Notes under the pieces: generated by a model
Told to the model about the DNA's origin: nothing
What the model saw: only the letters and a program-made list of their open reading frames with translations
Databases searched by the model: none
Program-made: the position numbers and the translations under genes
Shown here: piece by piece, positions 36,588-46,782 of the stretch
Numbering within the stretch: the stretch's first letter is position 1
Layout of the letters: each line of letters opens with the position of its first letter
Assembly (NCBI RefSeq): GCF_001428065.1
Contig: NZ_LMSE01000003.1
Span: 246,120 to 310,119, forward strand
DNA length: 64,000 nt
Direction: 5' to 3'
Origin: Nostocoides sp. Soil756
GTDB taxonomy: Bacteria > Actinomycetota > Actinomycetes > Actinomycetales > Dermatophilaceae

Positions 36588-37065
36588 CCCGCTCGCGGGC
36601 GGTCTCGCCGCGGCGCCCGACCGGGATGACGCCGGCCAGCCGCCCGAGGCCCAGGCGGCTCGGGCCCGCGTAGACGCTCTCGGCGTGACCCGGCTCGACG
36701 GCGTAGGTCTCGTGCCAGATCGTGACCGCTTTCGGGTCGGCCTTGGCCGCCGCGTAGAACGCCGTCCAGGCCGGGCGGTGGGAGTGGTCGGCGCTGTTGG
36801 CGTAGGCGTAGATGTCCTCGGTGCTGCGCCACCACTGGATCATCGTGGTGCCGAGCGGCTCGAGGGTCGAGCGCGACCCGAGGTAGCCCAGCGACTCCGC
36901 CTCCCCCCGCGCCGCGGCGGCCTTGTTGGCCTCGAGCTCGGCCACCATCCCGGGCATGGCCAGGGCCGCCCGGCGGACGATCCCGACCTTCCAGGGCCGG
37001 TGGACCCGGAGCCCGATGAGGAAGACCGCCAGCGGTCCGTCGTACGCGTGGGTGACCCGTTCCAT
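36565..37065 (-). CDS. DUF4188 family protein (monooxygenase-like)
   Basis: A 166-residue protein of the DUF4188 family, a dimeric alpha-beta barrel-like group sometimes called phenylacetaldoxime dehydratase- or monooxygenase-like. FLIGLRVHRPWKVGIVRRAALAMPGM opens it and IQWWRSTEDIYAYANSADHSHRPAW is the most characteristic block, followed by WHETYAVEPGHAESVY. The function is not established. The ATG at 37065 has AAGGAG 6 bases upstream. It is divergent from a MerR regulator with two dyad operators in the 90-base gap, so the MerR protein probably controls it. Confidence 0.78.
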   Translation of the reverse strand: MERVTHAYDGPLAVFLIGLRVHRPWKVGIVRRAALAMPGMVAELEANKAAAARGEAESLGYLGSRSTLEPLGTTMIQWWRSTEDIYAYANSADHSHRPAWTAFYAAAKADPKAVTIWHETYAVEPGHAESVYAGPSRLGLGRLAGVIPVGRRGETARERVRSRADG

Positions 37066-37080
37066 CGTCGTCTCCTTGGT

Positions 37081-37097
37081 GGATAGTGCTACTGTCC
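37081..37097. promoter_or_regulatory. MerR-type operator, copy 1
   Basis: The dyad GGATAGT-gct-ACTGTCC (6 of 7 positions symmetric) lies 16 bases before the DUF4188 start. Confidence 0.65.
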
Positions 37098-37114
37098 AGT
37101 CCGTGCATCAGTTT

Positions 37115-37131
37115 GGACAGTGTCACTATCC
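37115..37131. promoter_or_regulatory. MerR-type operator, copy 2
   Basis: The dyad GGACAGT-gtc-ACTATCC is the mirror image of copy 1, with centres 34 bases apart. It lies 25 bases before the MerR start. Confidence 0.65.
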
Positions 37132-37155
37132 GATGTCAAGGCCCAGGAGGCGTCC

Positions 37156-37758
37156 ATGCGCATCTCGGAGCTCGCCGAGGCCACCGGCGTCCCCGTGCAC
37201 ACGCTGAAGTTCTACCTGCGCGAGGGCGTCCTGATGCCGGGCACCGCGACCAGCCGCACCCGGGCCGAGTACGGGCCGGAGCACGTCGAGCGGGTGCGCC
37301 TCGTGCGCGGGCTGGTCGAGTACGGCGGGGTCTCGGTCGAGGGCGTGCGCAGCATCGTGCGGGCCCTGGAGTCCCCTCCCCCGTCGCGCCCGGAGCTCCT
37401 GGGCGTCGCGCACGCCACGCTGCCGGCCGGGCCGACCCGGGGCGAGGTCTCGGCCGAGGTCGCCGCCCTGGTCGACGACCTGGGCTGGCAGGTCTGGCAC
37501 GAGGGCCCGCCCGTGGCCGAGCTGTCGTCGGCACTGGAGGCCGCCCGCGGCGCCGGCGTCCCGGTCTCGCCCGAGGCCCTGCGGCGCTACGCGCGCGCCA
37601 TGGAGGCGGTGGCCGAGGTCGACGTCGACGTCGCGGCCGCGGCGGCATCCCCCACCGAGGCCCTGCACACCGTGGTCGTCGGCACCGTGATGGTCGACCC
37701 GGTGCTGGTCGCGCTGCGGCGGATGGCCCAGGAGGCCGTGAGCGTCGCGCGCGGCTGA
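37156..37758 (+). CDS. MerR-family transcriptional regulator
   Basis: A 200-residue regulator. The N-terminal winged helix RISELAEATGVPVHTLKFYLREGVL is of MerR type, with the wing residues TRAEYGPEHVERVRLVRGLVEYGG following. The C-terminal half (about 85-200) has no cysteine cluster and is Ala/Val-rich helical, so it is unlikely to be a metal sensor; a small organic ligand is more likely. The ATG at 37156 has GGAGG at 5 bases. Two symmetric operators lie between it and the divergent DUF4188 gene. Confidence 0.9.
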   Translation: MRISELAEATGVPVHTLKFYLREGVLMPGTATSRTRAEYGPEHVERVRLVRGLVEYGGVSVEGVRSIVRALESPPPSRPELLGVAHATLPAGPTRGEVSAEVAALVDDLGWQVWHEGPPVAELSSALEAARGAGVPVSPEALRRYARAMEAVAEVDVDVAAAAASPTEALHTVVVGTVMVDPVLVALRRMAQEAVSVARG

Positions 37759-37871
37759 CGCGGCGCCGCCCCGGTCGTCCCGCCCCACCCCGGTCACCCC
37801 GCCCCGCCCCGGTCACCTGCGGCCGGTGCGACGTAGGCCGGCCGGTGCGGCACCCCCAGCCCCGGACACGA

Positions 37872-37904
37872 CGAAGGCCCGGTCCGTGACGGACCGGGCC
37901 TTCG
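37872..37904 (-). terminator. Terminator after tRNA-Glu
   Basis: A perfect 14-bp stem (CGAAGGCCCGGTCC, loop GTGAC) lies 8 bases past the 3' end of the tRNA. Confidence 0.75.
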
Positions 37905-37911
37905 ACCGATG

Positions 37912-37984
37912 TAGCCCCGACGGGATTCGAACCCGCGCTACCGCCTTGAGAGGGCGGCGTGCTAGGCCACTACACAACGGGGCC
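37912..37984 (-). tRNA. tRNA-Glu (anticodon CTC)
   Basis: A 73-base cloverleaf on the minus strand. The acceptor stem is GGCCCCG/CGGGGCT, with a G-U closing pair, and the anticodon stem-loop is CCGCC-CTCTCAA-GGCGG. The T arm contains GGTTCGAATCCC. CCA is not encoded. Confidence 0.95.
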
Positions 37985-38088
37985 GTGGTGCTGCTCGCTC
38001 CGTGTCGACACGGTGCGGGCAACGGGAGAGGACTCTACCGAAGGGTGGGGCAATCTCCGAATCGCTCCCGGCGGACCGGAGGCGATGG

Positions 38089-38160
38089 CTGGGGTACCAG
38101 GACTCGAACCTAGAACGGATGAACCAGAATCACCAGTGTTGCCAATTACACCATACCCCA
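38089..38160 (-). tRNA. tRNA-Gln (anticodon CTG)
   Basis: A 72-base cloverleaf on the minus strand. The acceptor stem is TGGGGTA/TACCCCA, the anticodon stem-loop is GGTGA-TTCTGGT-TCATC, and the T arm contains GGTTCGAGTCC. CCA is encoded at 38086-38088, unlike in the neighbouring tRNA-Glu. Confidence 0.95.
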
Positions 38161-38219
38161 TGGGGTATGCCGCCCGTCTGTCCACGACGTGCGGACGAGC
38201 GGCGAACCGAGTCGCGATA

Positions 38220-38998
38220 CTACCGGGCCGACTCCCCCACCCCAAATCGCGCACCCGCCCGCGCGAGCAGTCCCGGGACCTCCGCCAGCGAGCTGATCAC
38301 GGGCACCCCACGCCCCGCCAGCAGCTGCGCGCCGTGCTCACCCGGTTCGCCGTCGCGGACCAGCCAGGCCGCCGGCAGGCCGGCGTCGGTGGCTCCCAGG
38401 GGGTCGTTGACGACCTCGTCGCCGACGTACAGGGTGCTCTCCGGGGTCGTGCCCAGCCGCGTGCACGCGGCGTGGAAGGCGCGGGCGTCAGGCTTGCCGA
38501 AGCCGAGGGTGTCGCGTGTACACACGACGTGGAAGAGGTCGTGGAGGCCGGCGGCCCGCATCTTGGCGTCGGTGTATGCGGCCGAGGAATTGGTGAGGAC
38601 GCCCACCGCGACCCCGGCCGCGGACAGCTCCTCGATCGCCGGTCGGACGTCGTCGAACGCCGCCAGGGCGCCGAGGAAGGCCGGCTCGTAGAGCGCGTCG
38701 AAGCGACCGGACCAGCGCTCGTCGCGGCCCTGGCCCAGCCAGGTGGCGAGCTCGGCGACCCGGGCCGTGCGCATCTCGTCGTACTCGATCTCGCCGCGGG
38801 TGTACGCGCCGAAGTGCCCTTCGGGGTCGTCGCGGAAGCGCACCCCGGCCTGGGCGATGCGCGCGGGGTCGGCCGCGGGCCAGAGCTCGGCCGCCACCTC
38901 GGCCCCCGCCGCGTGCATCGCCGCGCGGGTGTCGTAGAGGGTGTCGTCGGCGTCGAGAAGCACCCCGGCCGGAGCGCCGGCCGGGCGGTCCGCCGCCC

Positions 38999-39002
<4 letters not shown>
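38220..39002 (-). CDS. HAD-family hydrolase
   Basis: A 260-residue HAD-superfamily phosphatase. Motif I is LLDADDTLYDTR (nucleophile Asp17, acid Asp19), motif II is VLTNSS, motif III Lys is in FGKPDARAFHAA, and motif IV is YVGDEVVNDPLGA. The cap is helical (class I). The substrate is unknown; similar proteins act on small phosphorylated metabolites. The start is a GTG overlapping the gltX stop by four bases (GTGA), so gltX and this gene are co-translated. Confidence 0.88.
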
Positions 39003-40543
<1,541 letters not shown>

Positions 40544-40617
40544 GATGCTCCCAGCGTAGTGACCTCCGCAGCGCGCAACGTCCCGCCGCCGGGGCCGAGC
40601 GGCGGCACACTGCCGGT

Positions 40618-40860
40618 ATGGGGACACCGGGCGCGGGGACGGCGGATGTGGGGACCCCAGGCGCGGGGACACCGGATGTGGGGACCCCACGCGCGGGGAC
40701 GGCGGATGCGGGGACGCCGGGCAGACCGGCGCCGGTCGTCGCGCGACCAGAGCGCGGCGTGCGGCTCGTGGTGGCGCTGCTGACGACCATCGTGCTGGTG
40801 TTCTTCATGCGCCGGGTGGCCGGCGACGGGCCGCACCTCCTCGACGGCACCGTGCCGTAG
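40618..40860 (+). CDS. Possible small membrane protein with pentapeptide-type repeats
   Basis: An 80-residue reading frame. Residues 2-36 are seven 5-residue repeats of the form G-T-(P/A)-(G/D/R)-(A/V/R); residues about 48-65 form one transmembrane segment (LVVALLTTIVLVFFM), and the C-terminus is short. It is divergent from gltX. CACACT lies 6 bases before the ATG and could be a leaderless -10. No homologous family is recognised, and the repeats also keep other frames open, so this may not be a gene. Confidence 0.35.
   Translation: MGTPGAGTADVGTPGAGTPDVGTPRAGTADAGTPGRPAPVVARPERGVRLVVALLTTIVLVFFMRRVAGDGPHLLDGTVP
40621..40725. repeat. 15-base tandem repeat, about seven copies
   Basis: The imperfect unit GGGACACCGGGCGCG is repeated in register with a small open reading frame, encoding its G-T-P/A repeats. 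Confidence 0.7.
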
Positions 40861-40899
40861 GCCGGAGGGCCGGAGGGCCGGAGGGCCGGAGGGCCGGGC
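40861..40899. repeat. 9-base tandem repeat
   Basis: Four adjacent copies of GCCGGAGGG follow the small open reading frame directly. The rest of the gap to 41069 shows no clear element. Confidence 0.8.
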
Positions 40900-41069
40900 G
40901 ACGGTCGCAACCGGCGCTCGCCGGCGACGGGCGGGTCGTCGGCCGCGCGTCCCGAGCGGCGTCCCCGCCGTCCACGGAGTCCGCGGCCTCTCGGCGGAAG
41001 CCCCTGCAGCACAGCGAGATTTCGTGCCCCCCGGCTGTGGATATCCCCGACTGTCAGACGTCTGTTCGA

Positions 41070-41075
41070 TACTAT
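41070..41075 (+). promoter_or_regulatory. -10 element of the DUF222-HNH gene
   Basis: TACTAT lies 5 bases before the ATG at 41081. Confidence 0.45.
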
Positions 41076-41080
41076 GGGGC

Positions 41081-42604
41081 ATGGCCAGGGGGACCTTCGA
41101 TCTCGGGGAGCAACGCTCCCGGGTCACGGCTGCCCGCGAGGCGATCGGCGGTCTGGGCGGGGTGCTGGCCACGGCGTCGGCGCAGGATCTCGCGGCGTTG
41201 ATGGGTGAGCTCGACGAGGTGGTCGCGGCCGCGTCGGCGGCCCGGGCCGAGGTCGTCGTGGAGGCCGCTCGCCGGGGAGAGTGCCGCGGGTCCGGGGTGC
41301 TGGCGTGGGTTCGCGAGCACGCCCCGTCGCTGCGGCAGGGCGGCGCGCCCGCGGTCGCGCGCATCGCGCAGGAGGTCACGGCCGGCGACACCGGCTTGGA
41401 ACGACGCGACCCCGACCCCACGACCCCCCTGGGCCTGGTGTGGGCGGCCGTGCGAGAGGGCACCCTCGAGGCCGGCACCGGGTGCGCCGTCCTGCGCGAA
41501 GCCGCCCGCGTGGAGCCCCTGCTACGCCCGGAGGCCGTCCCCACCGTCGTCGAGGGGCTGGTCGACCTCGCCCAGCGCTGGGGGCCCACCGTGATGCGGC
41601 GCCTGCGCCCCCGCCTCATCGCCGAGTACGGCCACCAGGGGGCCTTCGACCACCTCCACGAGAAGCTCGCCGCCGCCGCGAAGCTGTCCTCCCCGCGCAT
41701 CGAGTCCGGCGACCTCACCGAGTACCAGCTGTGGATGACCCCCGAACAGGCCGCCACCCTCGAAGCCGCCATCGGCCCCCTGTCCGCACCCCAGCCCAAC
41801 GACCACACCGGGGAGAAGGACCGGCGACCTGCCGGGCAACGCCGCGTCGAAGCCCTCACCACCCTCTGCGCCGCCAGCAGCGCCCGGGTGGCCGACGAGA
41901 CCGGAGACCCCTCCACGAACGGCGCGGTCCTGCACGTCAGCATCGACCTGACCGACCTCGAACACCGCACCGGTGCCGCCGAGGTCCTCGGCTCCGTCGC
42001 CGACGGCACCCTCATCCCACCCGAGGCCCTGCGCCGCCTCGCCTGCGACGCCGCCCTCGTCCCCTACGTCCTCGGCACCCACGGCGAGACCCTCGACGTC
42101 GGCCGCGTCGCCCGCCTCTTCACCCGCGCCCAACGACGCCTCCTGAGGAAACGGGACCGCGGCTGCACCTACCCCGGCTGCACCGCACCCCCGGACTGGG
42201 CCCGCGCCCACCACATCCGACACTGGGCCGACGGAGGCCCCACCGACGTCACCAATGGCGGACTGCTCTGCGAGCCCCACCACACCCTCGTCCACCAACG
42301 CCGCCTCTGGGCCCGTGTGCGCCAACACCCCGACGAAGACGGCCGCTACCTCACCTGGGACCTCACCCCCGGCTCCTACGACCACCAGCTCGCCCTGCTC
42401 CGAGCCGCGCAACCACCAGTGCGCGCCGCCACCCGACTCCTCCACGCCCTCATCGGCCCGCTGCCACCCGAAGCCGGCGAGGCCACCCACCGGGACTCGT
42501 GGCCTGACGAGGACTGGCCCGACGACACATGCCCCGACGACACCTGGCCCGGCCTCCCCTGGCACGACCCCGAACCCGCAGCCCTCCCCGACCACGCCGC
42601 CTGA
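41081..42604 (+). CDS. DUF222 (13E12-type) protein with HNH nuclease domain
   Basis: A 507-residue protein of the actinobacterial DUF222-HNH (13E12 repeat) family. The N-terminal 300 residues are the helical DUF222 region (for example LMGELDEVVAAASAARAEVV and EYQLWMTPEQAATLEAAI). The C-terminal HNH domain has CTYPGCTAPPDWARAHHI, WADGGPTDVTNGGLLC and EPHHTLVH, with both Cys pairs and His ligands intact. The family is multicopy and mobile-like in many actinobacterial genomes; its role is unproven. The acidic/Pro-rich tail ends with repeated DD-W-P-D units. Confidence 0.88.
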   Translation: MARGTFDLGEQRSRVTAAREAIGGLGGVLATASAQDLAALMGELDEVVAAASAARAEVVVEAARRGECRGSGVLAWVREHAPSLRQGGAPAVARIAQEVTAGDTGLERRDPDPTTPLGLVWAAVREGTLEAGTGCAVLREAARVEPLLRPEAVPTVVEGLVDLAQRWGPTVMRRLRPRLIAEYGHQGAFDHLHEKLAAAAKLSSPRIESGDLTEYQLWMTPEQAATLEAAIGPLSAPQPNDHTGEKDRRPAGQRRVEALTTLCAASSARVADETGDPSTNGAVLHVSIDLTDLEHRTGAAEVLGSVADGTLIPPEALRRLACDAALVPYVLGTHGETLDVGRVARLFTRAQRRLLRKRDRGCTYPGCTAPPDWARAHHIRHWADGGPTDVTNGGLLCEPHHTLVHQRRLWARVRQHPDEDGRYLTWDLTPGSYDHQLALLRAAQPPVRAATRLLHALIGPLPPEAGEATHRDSWPDEDWPDDTCPDDTWPGLPWHDPEPAALPDHAA

Positions 42605-42637
42605 CGTCATCACGTCGCGCACCCGGAGCCACGCGGC

Positions 42638-43618
42638 TCAGCCCTCCGCTCGGTCGAGCACAGTGGTCACCAGGTCATGGTTGGCCGCCCGCCAACGCTC
42701 GCCCATCGACGCACCTCCGTGACCGTCGCCCTCGTCGACCACCAGCGTCGATGACGACCAGCGGCGATGAAGCATCCATGCGGTCACTGCCGGCGACGAG
42801 ATGTCCCGTCGCCCGTGGATCAGCGTCGCGGGGATGCCTGCGAGCCGGTCCATGCCCTCCAGCAACGGCGGGTCGCAGAACCCGTCGTGGGCCCAGTAGT
42901 GCGTACAGAGCCGGACGAACGCGAGGCGGAACCGCTCGTCCTCCCAGCGGGGGTCGCGAACCATCCTGCCTGCACCGATGGCGACGTGGGTGTCCTCCCA
43001 GCGCGCCCACTCCCACGAGGCACGTTCGCGGACACCGGGGTCCGGCGACTCCATCAGCCGCCGGTAGGCTTCCACGACGCGGCTGTTCCCACGCCGGTAT
43101 CCGACGCCCGCCTCCTCGGCATACGTCGCCAGCCGGTCCCAAGCCTCGGGGAAGACCGTGCCGACGCCCTCGGTGATCCAGTCGACCTCGGCCCGGCTCG
43201 TGGTCGTCACGGCGAACAGCACGACACCTGCGACCCGCTCCGGGTGCGCCTGCGCGTAGGCGACTGCCAGCGTCGATCCCCACGACACCCCGTTGACGAT
43301 CCAGCGGCGGATGCCCAGGTGCTCGCGCAGTCGCTCCATGTCGGCCACGAGGTGGGCCGTGGTGTTCGCCGCCAGCGAGGTCCCAGGATCGGCGGCGTGC
43401 GGCGTCGACCGCCCACAACCTCGCTGTTCGAACCCCACGACGCGGGTACGGGTCAGGTCGAAGCGGAGGCGGTACCGGCTGGTCGCCAGTCCGCCGCCCG
43501 GGCCACCGTGGAGGTAGACCGCGGGAACCCCGTCGGCCTTCCCCCACTCCTCCCAGTAGATCCGCTGGCCTTCCCCAACGTCCAACCGGCCGAGGGCGCG
43601 CGGTGCGTCGTGGCTCAT
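42638..43618 (-). CDS. pip: Proline iminopeptidase (S33 alpha/beta hydrolase)
   Basis: A 326-residue S33 peptidase that releases N-terminal proline. AVYLHGGPGGGLAT is the oxyanion HGGPG motif, FEQRGCGRS follows, and VNGVSWGSTLAVAYAQAHPERV holds the catalytic Ser in G-x-S-x-G-S form. The Asp is in LIHGRRDISSP, and the His is probably in DEGDGHGG. By eye the DNA is less uniformly G/C at third positions than its neighbours. With the HNH gene it separates gltX from the FAH-family gene, which suggests insertion. Confidence 0.92.
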   Translation of the reverse strand: MSHDAPRALGRLDVGEGQRIYWEEWGKADGVPAVYLHGGPGGGLATSRYRLRFDLTRTRVVGFEQRGCGRSTPHAADPGTSLAANTTAHLVADMERLREHLGIRRWIVNGVSWGSTLAVAYAQAHPERVAGVVLFAVTTTSRAEVDWITEGVGTVFPEAWDRLATYAEEAGVGYRRGNSRVVEAYRRLMESPDPGVRERASWEWARWEDTHVAIGAGRMVRDPRWEDERFRLAFVRLCTHYWAHDGFCDPPLLEGMDRLAGIPATLIHGRRDISSPAVTAWMLHRRWSSSTLVVDEGDGHGGASMGERWRAANHDLVTTVLDRAEG

Positions 43619-43670
43619 CGCACCATGACACCACCCGGCGCGACGGCTGTTCTGGCGTGCACCGTGACGG

Positions 43671-44441
43671 TCAGTGACGGATGACGGGGTTGCTGAGCGT
43701 GCCGATGCCTTCGATCTCGACCTCGACCCGCTGGCCCGACTCGATCGGCCCGACCCCGGCCGGGGTGCCGGTGAGGATGACGTCGCCCGGCAGCAGCGTG
43801 AACGCCTTCGACGCGTGCGAGATGAGCGCGGCCACGCCGTGCACCATGTCGGCGGTCGTACCGTCCTGGACGACCTCGCCGTCGCGGCGGGTGACCAGGC
43901 GCAGGTCGGAGATGTCGAGGTCGGTCTCGATCCACGGGCCCAGCGGGCTGAAGGTGTCGAAGCCCTTGGCGCGGGCCCACTGCCCGTCCCCGCGCTGCAG
44001 GTCGCGCGCGGTCACGTCGTTGGCGCAGGTGTAGCCGAAGATGACGCCCAGAGCATCCTCGGGCTCGACGTCCTTGCACAGCCGCCCGATGACGACCGCG
44101 AGCTCACCCTCGTAGTGCACCTCGGAGCTCTGCGGCGGCAGCACGACGGGGTCTCCGGGCCCCACCACCGCGGTGTTCGGCACGAGGAACATCAGTGGCT
44201 CGGCCGGCGGCTCGCCGCCCATCTCGGCGGCGTGGTCGGCGTAGTTCTTGCCGATCCCGATGATCTTGCTGCGCGGGATGACGGGCGCCAGGAGCCGCAC
44301 GTCCTCGACGCGGTGTGTCGCCCCGGTCAGCTCGATCCGCTGGTAGAGGGGGTCGCCGGTGACCTCGGCGATCTTCTCGCCCGCCCCGTCGACCAGCCCG
44401 TAGACCGGGTCCTCGCCCGTGGTGAACCTCGCGATACGCAT
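43671..44441 (-). CDS. Fumarylacetoacetate hydrolase family protein
   Basis: A 256-residue FAH-fold hydrolase or isomerase. KIIGIGKNYADHAAEMGG is the N-terminal signature; the metal ligands are in VHYEGELAVVIG (two Glu) and YTCANDVTARDLQ (Asp). It ends with GDVILTGTPAGVGPIESG. The family acts on 2,4-diketo or catechol meta-cleavage products and on oxaloacetate tautomers; the substrate is not predictable here. It is often encoded next to gltX in actinobacteria. TAGGCT lies 7 bases before the ATG. Confidence 0.9.
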   Translation of the reverse strand: MRIARFTTGEDPVYGLVDGAGEKIAEVTGDPLYQRIELTGATHRVEDVRLLAPVIPRSKIIGIGKNYADHAAEMGGEPPAEPLMFLVPNTAVVGPGDPVVLPPQSSEVHYEGELAVVIGRLCKDVEPEDALGVIFGYTCANDVTARDLQRGDGQWARAKGFDTFSPLGPWIETDLDISDLRLVTRRDGEVVQDGTTADMVHGVAALISHASKAFTLLPGDVILTGTPAGVGPIESGQRVEVEIEGIGTLSNPVIRH

Positions 44442-44448
44442 GGTGCCC

Positions 44449-44454
44449 AGCCTA
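44449..44454 (-). promoter_or_regulatory. -10 element, leaderless FAH-family promoter
   Basis: TAGGCT on the minus strand, 7 bases before the ATG at 44441. Confidence 0.45.
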
Positions 44455-44468
44455 GGGCCCGCCCTCTG

Positions 44469-45389
<921 letters not shown>

Positions 45390-45460
45390 GAGAAACACCT
45401 TCGGGTCGGGGGTCCCATCCTCCCCGCTCAACGTGCGGTCTCGGCATCGGGTGCCCGCGC

Positions 45461-45517
45461 CGGCCCTCGCCCGCCCCGCCGGCCCTCGCCCGCCCCTCCG
45501 GCCCTCGCTCACCCCGC
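45461..45517. repeat. 19-base tandem repeat, three copies
   Basis: Three near-identical units of CGGCCCTCGCCCGCCCCGC lie in the 262-base gap upstream of the SGNH lipoprotein gene. No gene is seen in this gap. Confidence 0.75.
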
Positions 45518-45639
45518 CGACGGTCCGCCCGACGCGGTCACGCCCCCAGCGGCGCCCTGGTCTCGGACCCCAGCGCGTCACCAGCACTCAGACCACCAGC
45601 GCGGAAGAACGGCGTCGGGCCACCCGCGCGCCCTCCCGG

Positions 45640-45645
45640 TACCGT
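45640..45645 (+). promoter_or_regulatory. -10 element, leaderless promoter
   Basis: TACCGT lies 6 bases before the GTG at 45652. Confidence 0.5.
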
Positions 45646-45651
45646 GGCGCC

Positions 45652-46545
45652 GTGCCGACCGTCGTGCCCCACGCCACGTGGACCGCCCAGGAGAGGGCAC
45701 ACGCCGAGCGGGTGGATGCCGCCACGGTCGGTCACCGCGAGCGCCGCGCCGACGGCCGCCCGCATCCGGTCGAGGACTTCCTCTTCCGCTACTACCAGCA
45801 CTCCCCGGCGCGGCTGCGCCGCTGGCACCCGGGCGCGGGCGTGCTCCTCGAGGGGGCCGCGACCGGCGAGCGCGCCGGCTGGCGCCACCACCGCGTCGTC
45901 GGCGACGGCGTCGAGCTGGACGTGACCGCGTTCCTGGCGGCCCGCGGCGACACCGTCCGCTTCGTCCGCGAGCTGCTCGCGGCCACGCTGTCGCGGCCCC
46001 CGCACCTGGGCTGCTTCGGGTTGCACGAGTGGGCGATGGTCCACCGCCTCCCCGCCGACGACGTCCGCCATCCCGGCTGGCCGTTGCGGCTCGGGCCCGA
46101 CGGCACCGACGCGGTGCTCGAGCGGCACACCCTGCGGTGCTCGCACGTGGATGCGGCCCGGTTCTTCACCGACAGCGCCCTCCCGCGCAACACCCTCACG
46201 CCCACGCGGGCGACCCAGGTGGCGATGGAGCAGCCCGGCTGCCTGCACGCCGGGATGGACGTGTACAAGTGGTGCTTCAAGCTCGCCCCGCTGGTGCCGA
46301 GCGACCTCACGGCCGATGCCTTCGACCTGGCGCGCGAGATCCGCGTGCTCGACATGCAGGCCTCGCCCTACGACCTGCGCGGGCTCGGGTACGAGCCGGT
46401 GCCTGTCGAGACCGCCGACGGCAAGGCGGAGTACCTCGAGCGCCAACGCGTCTTCACGCGTCGCTCGAACGCCCTGCGCGCCCGGTTGCTCGGTGTGCTC
46501 GACGAGGCCCTCGGGCACGGGCCGGCCGACGCGCCGCGTCGGTAG
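45652..46545 (+). CDS. Conserved actinobacterial protein, often labelled 3-methyladenine DNA glycosylase
   Basis: A 297-residue soluble protein rich in Trp, His and Arg. Conserved-looking blocks are HPVEDFLFRYYQHSPARLRRWHP, GCFGLHEWAMVH, RCSHVDAARFFT, PRNTLTPTRATQVAMEQPGC and CLHAGMDVYKWCFKLAPLV. I recall closely similar actinobacterial proteins carrying a 3-methyladenine glycosylase label, but there is no helix-hairpin-helix or AAG/TagI signature here, so that label is doubtful. The many His and Cys residues in the last two blocks look like an active site or metal site. The start is set by TACCGT 6 bases upstream. Confidence 0.7.
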   Translation: MPTVVPHATWTAQERAHAERVDAATVGHRERRADGRPHPVEDFLFRYYQHSPARLRRWHPGAGVLLEGAATGERAGWRHHRVVGDGVELDVTAFLAARGDTVRFVRELLAATLSRPPHLGCFGLHEWAMVHRLPADDVRHPGWPLRLGPDGTDAVLERHTLRCSHVDAARFFTDSALPRNTLTPTRATQVAMEQPGCLHAGMDVYKWCFKLAPLVPSDLTADAFDLAREIRVLDMQASPYDLRGLGYEPVPVETADGKAEYLERQRVFTRRSNALRARLLGVLDEALGHGPADAPRR

Positions 46546-46592
46546 GCACCCGATCCGTGAGGCGTTCCAGCCCGCGGGCGCGCCCCCACGGT

Positions 46593-46660
46593 CCCGTGAC
46601 CCCGTGACCCCGTGAGCCCAGGCCCGTGACGCCGTGACCCCAGACCCCAGACCCCAGACC
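46593..46660. repeat. Short imperfect tandem repeats
   Basis: GTGACCCC-type units (about five) are followed by CAGACCCC units (three). They lie in the 237-base gap before the MFS gene, which holds no gene. Confidence 0.6.
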
Positions 46661-46769
46661 GGGCGAAGCGTCCCGCAGAGCGAGCGGGCGACCCGCGTCC
46701 ATCCTGCCCGTATGGCGGACACCTACGGATCCGTGTGTCGCAGTTCCCCCCCGCCGCGGCCGGCGGTGC

Positions 46770-46775
46770 CAGGGT
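46770..46775 (+). promoter_or_regulatory. -10-like element of the MFS gene
   Basis: CAGGGT lies 7 bases before the ATG at 46783. Confidence 0.35.
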
Positions 46776-46782
46776 CGCAGTC

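Noticed and set aside
40621..40725. Possible CRISPR-like short repeats
   Set aside because: The 15-base units are contiguous without spacers and in frame with an open reading frame.
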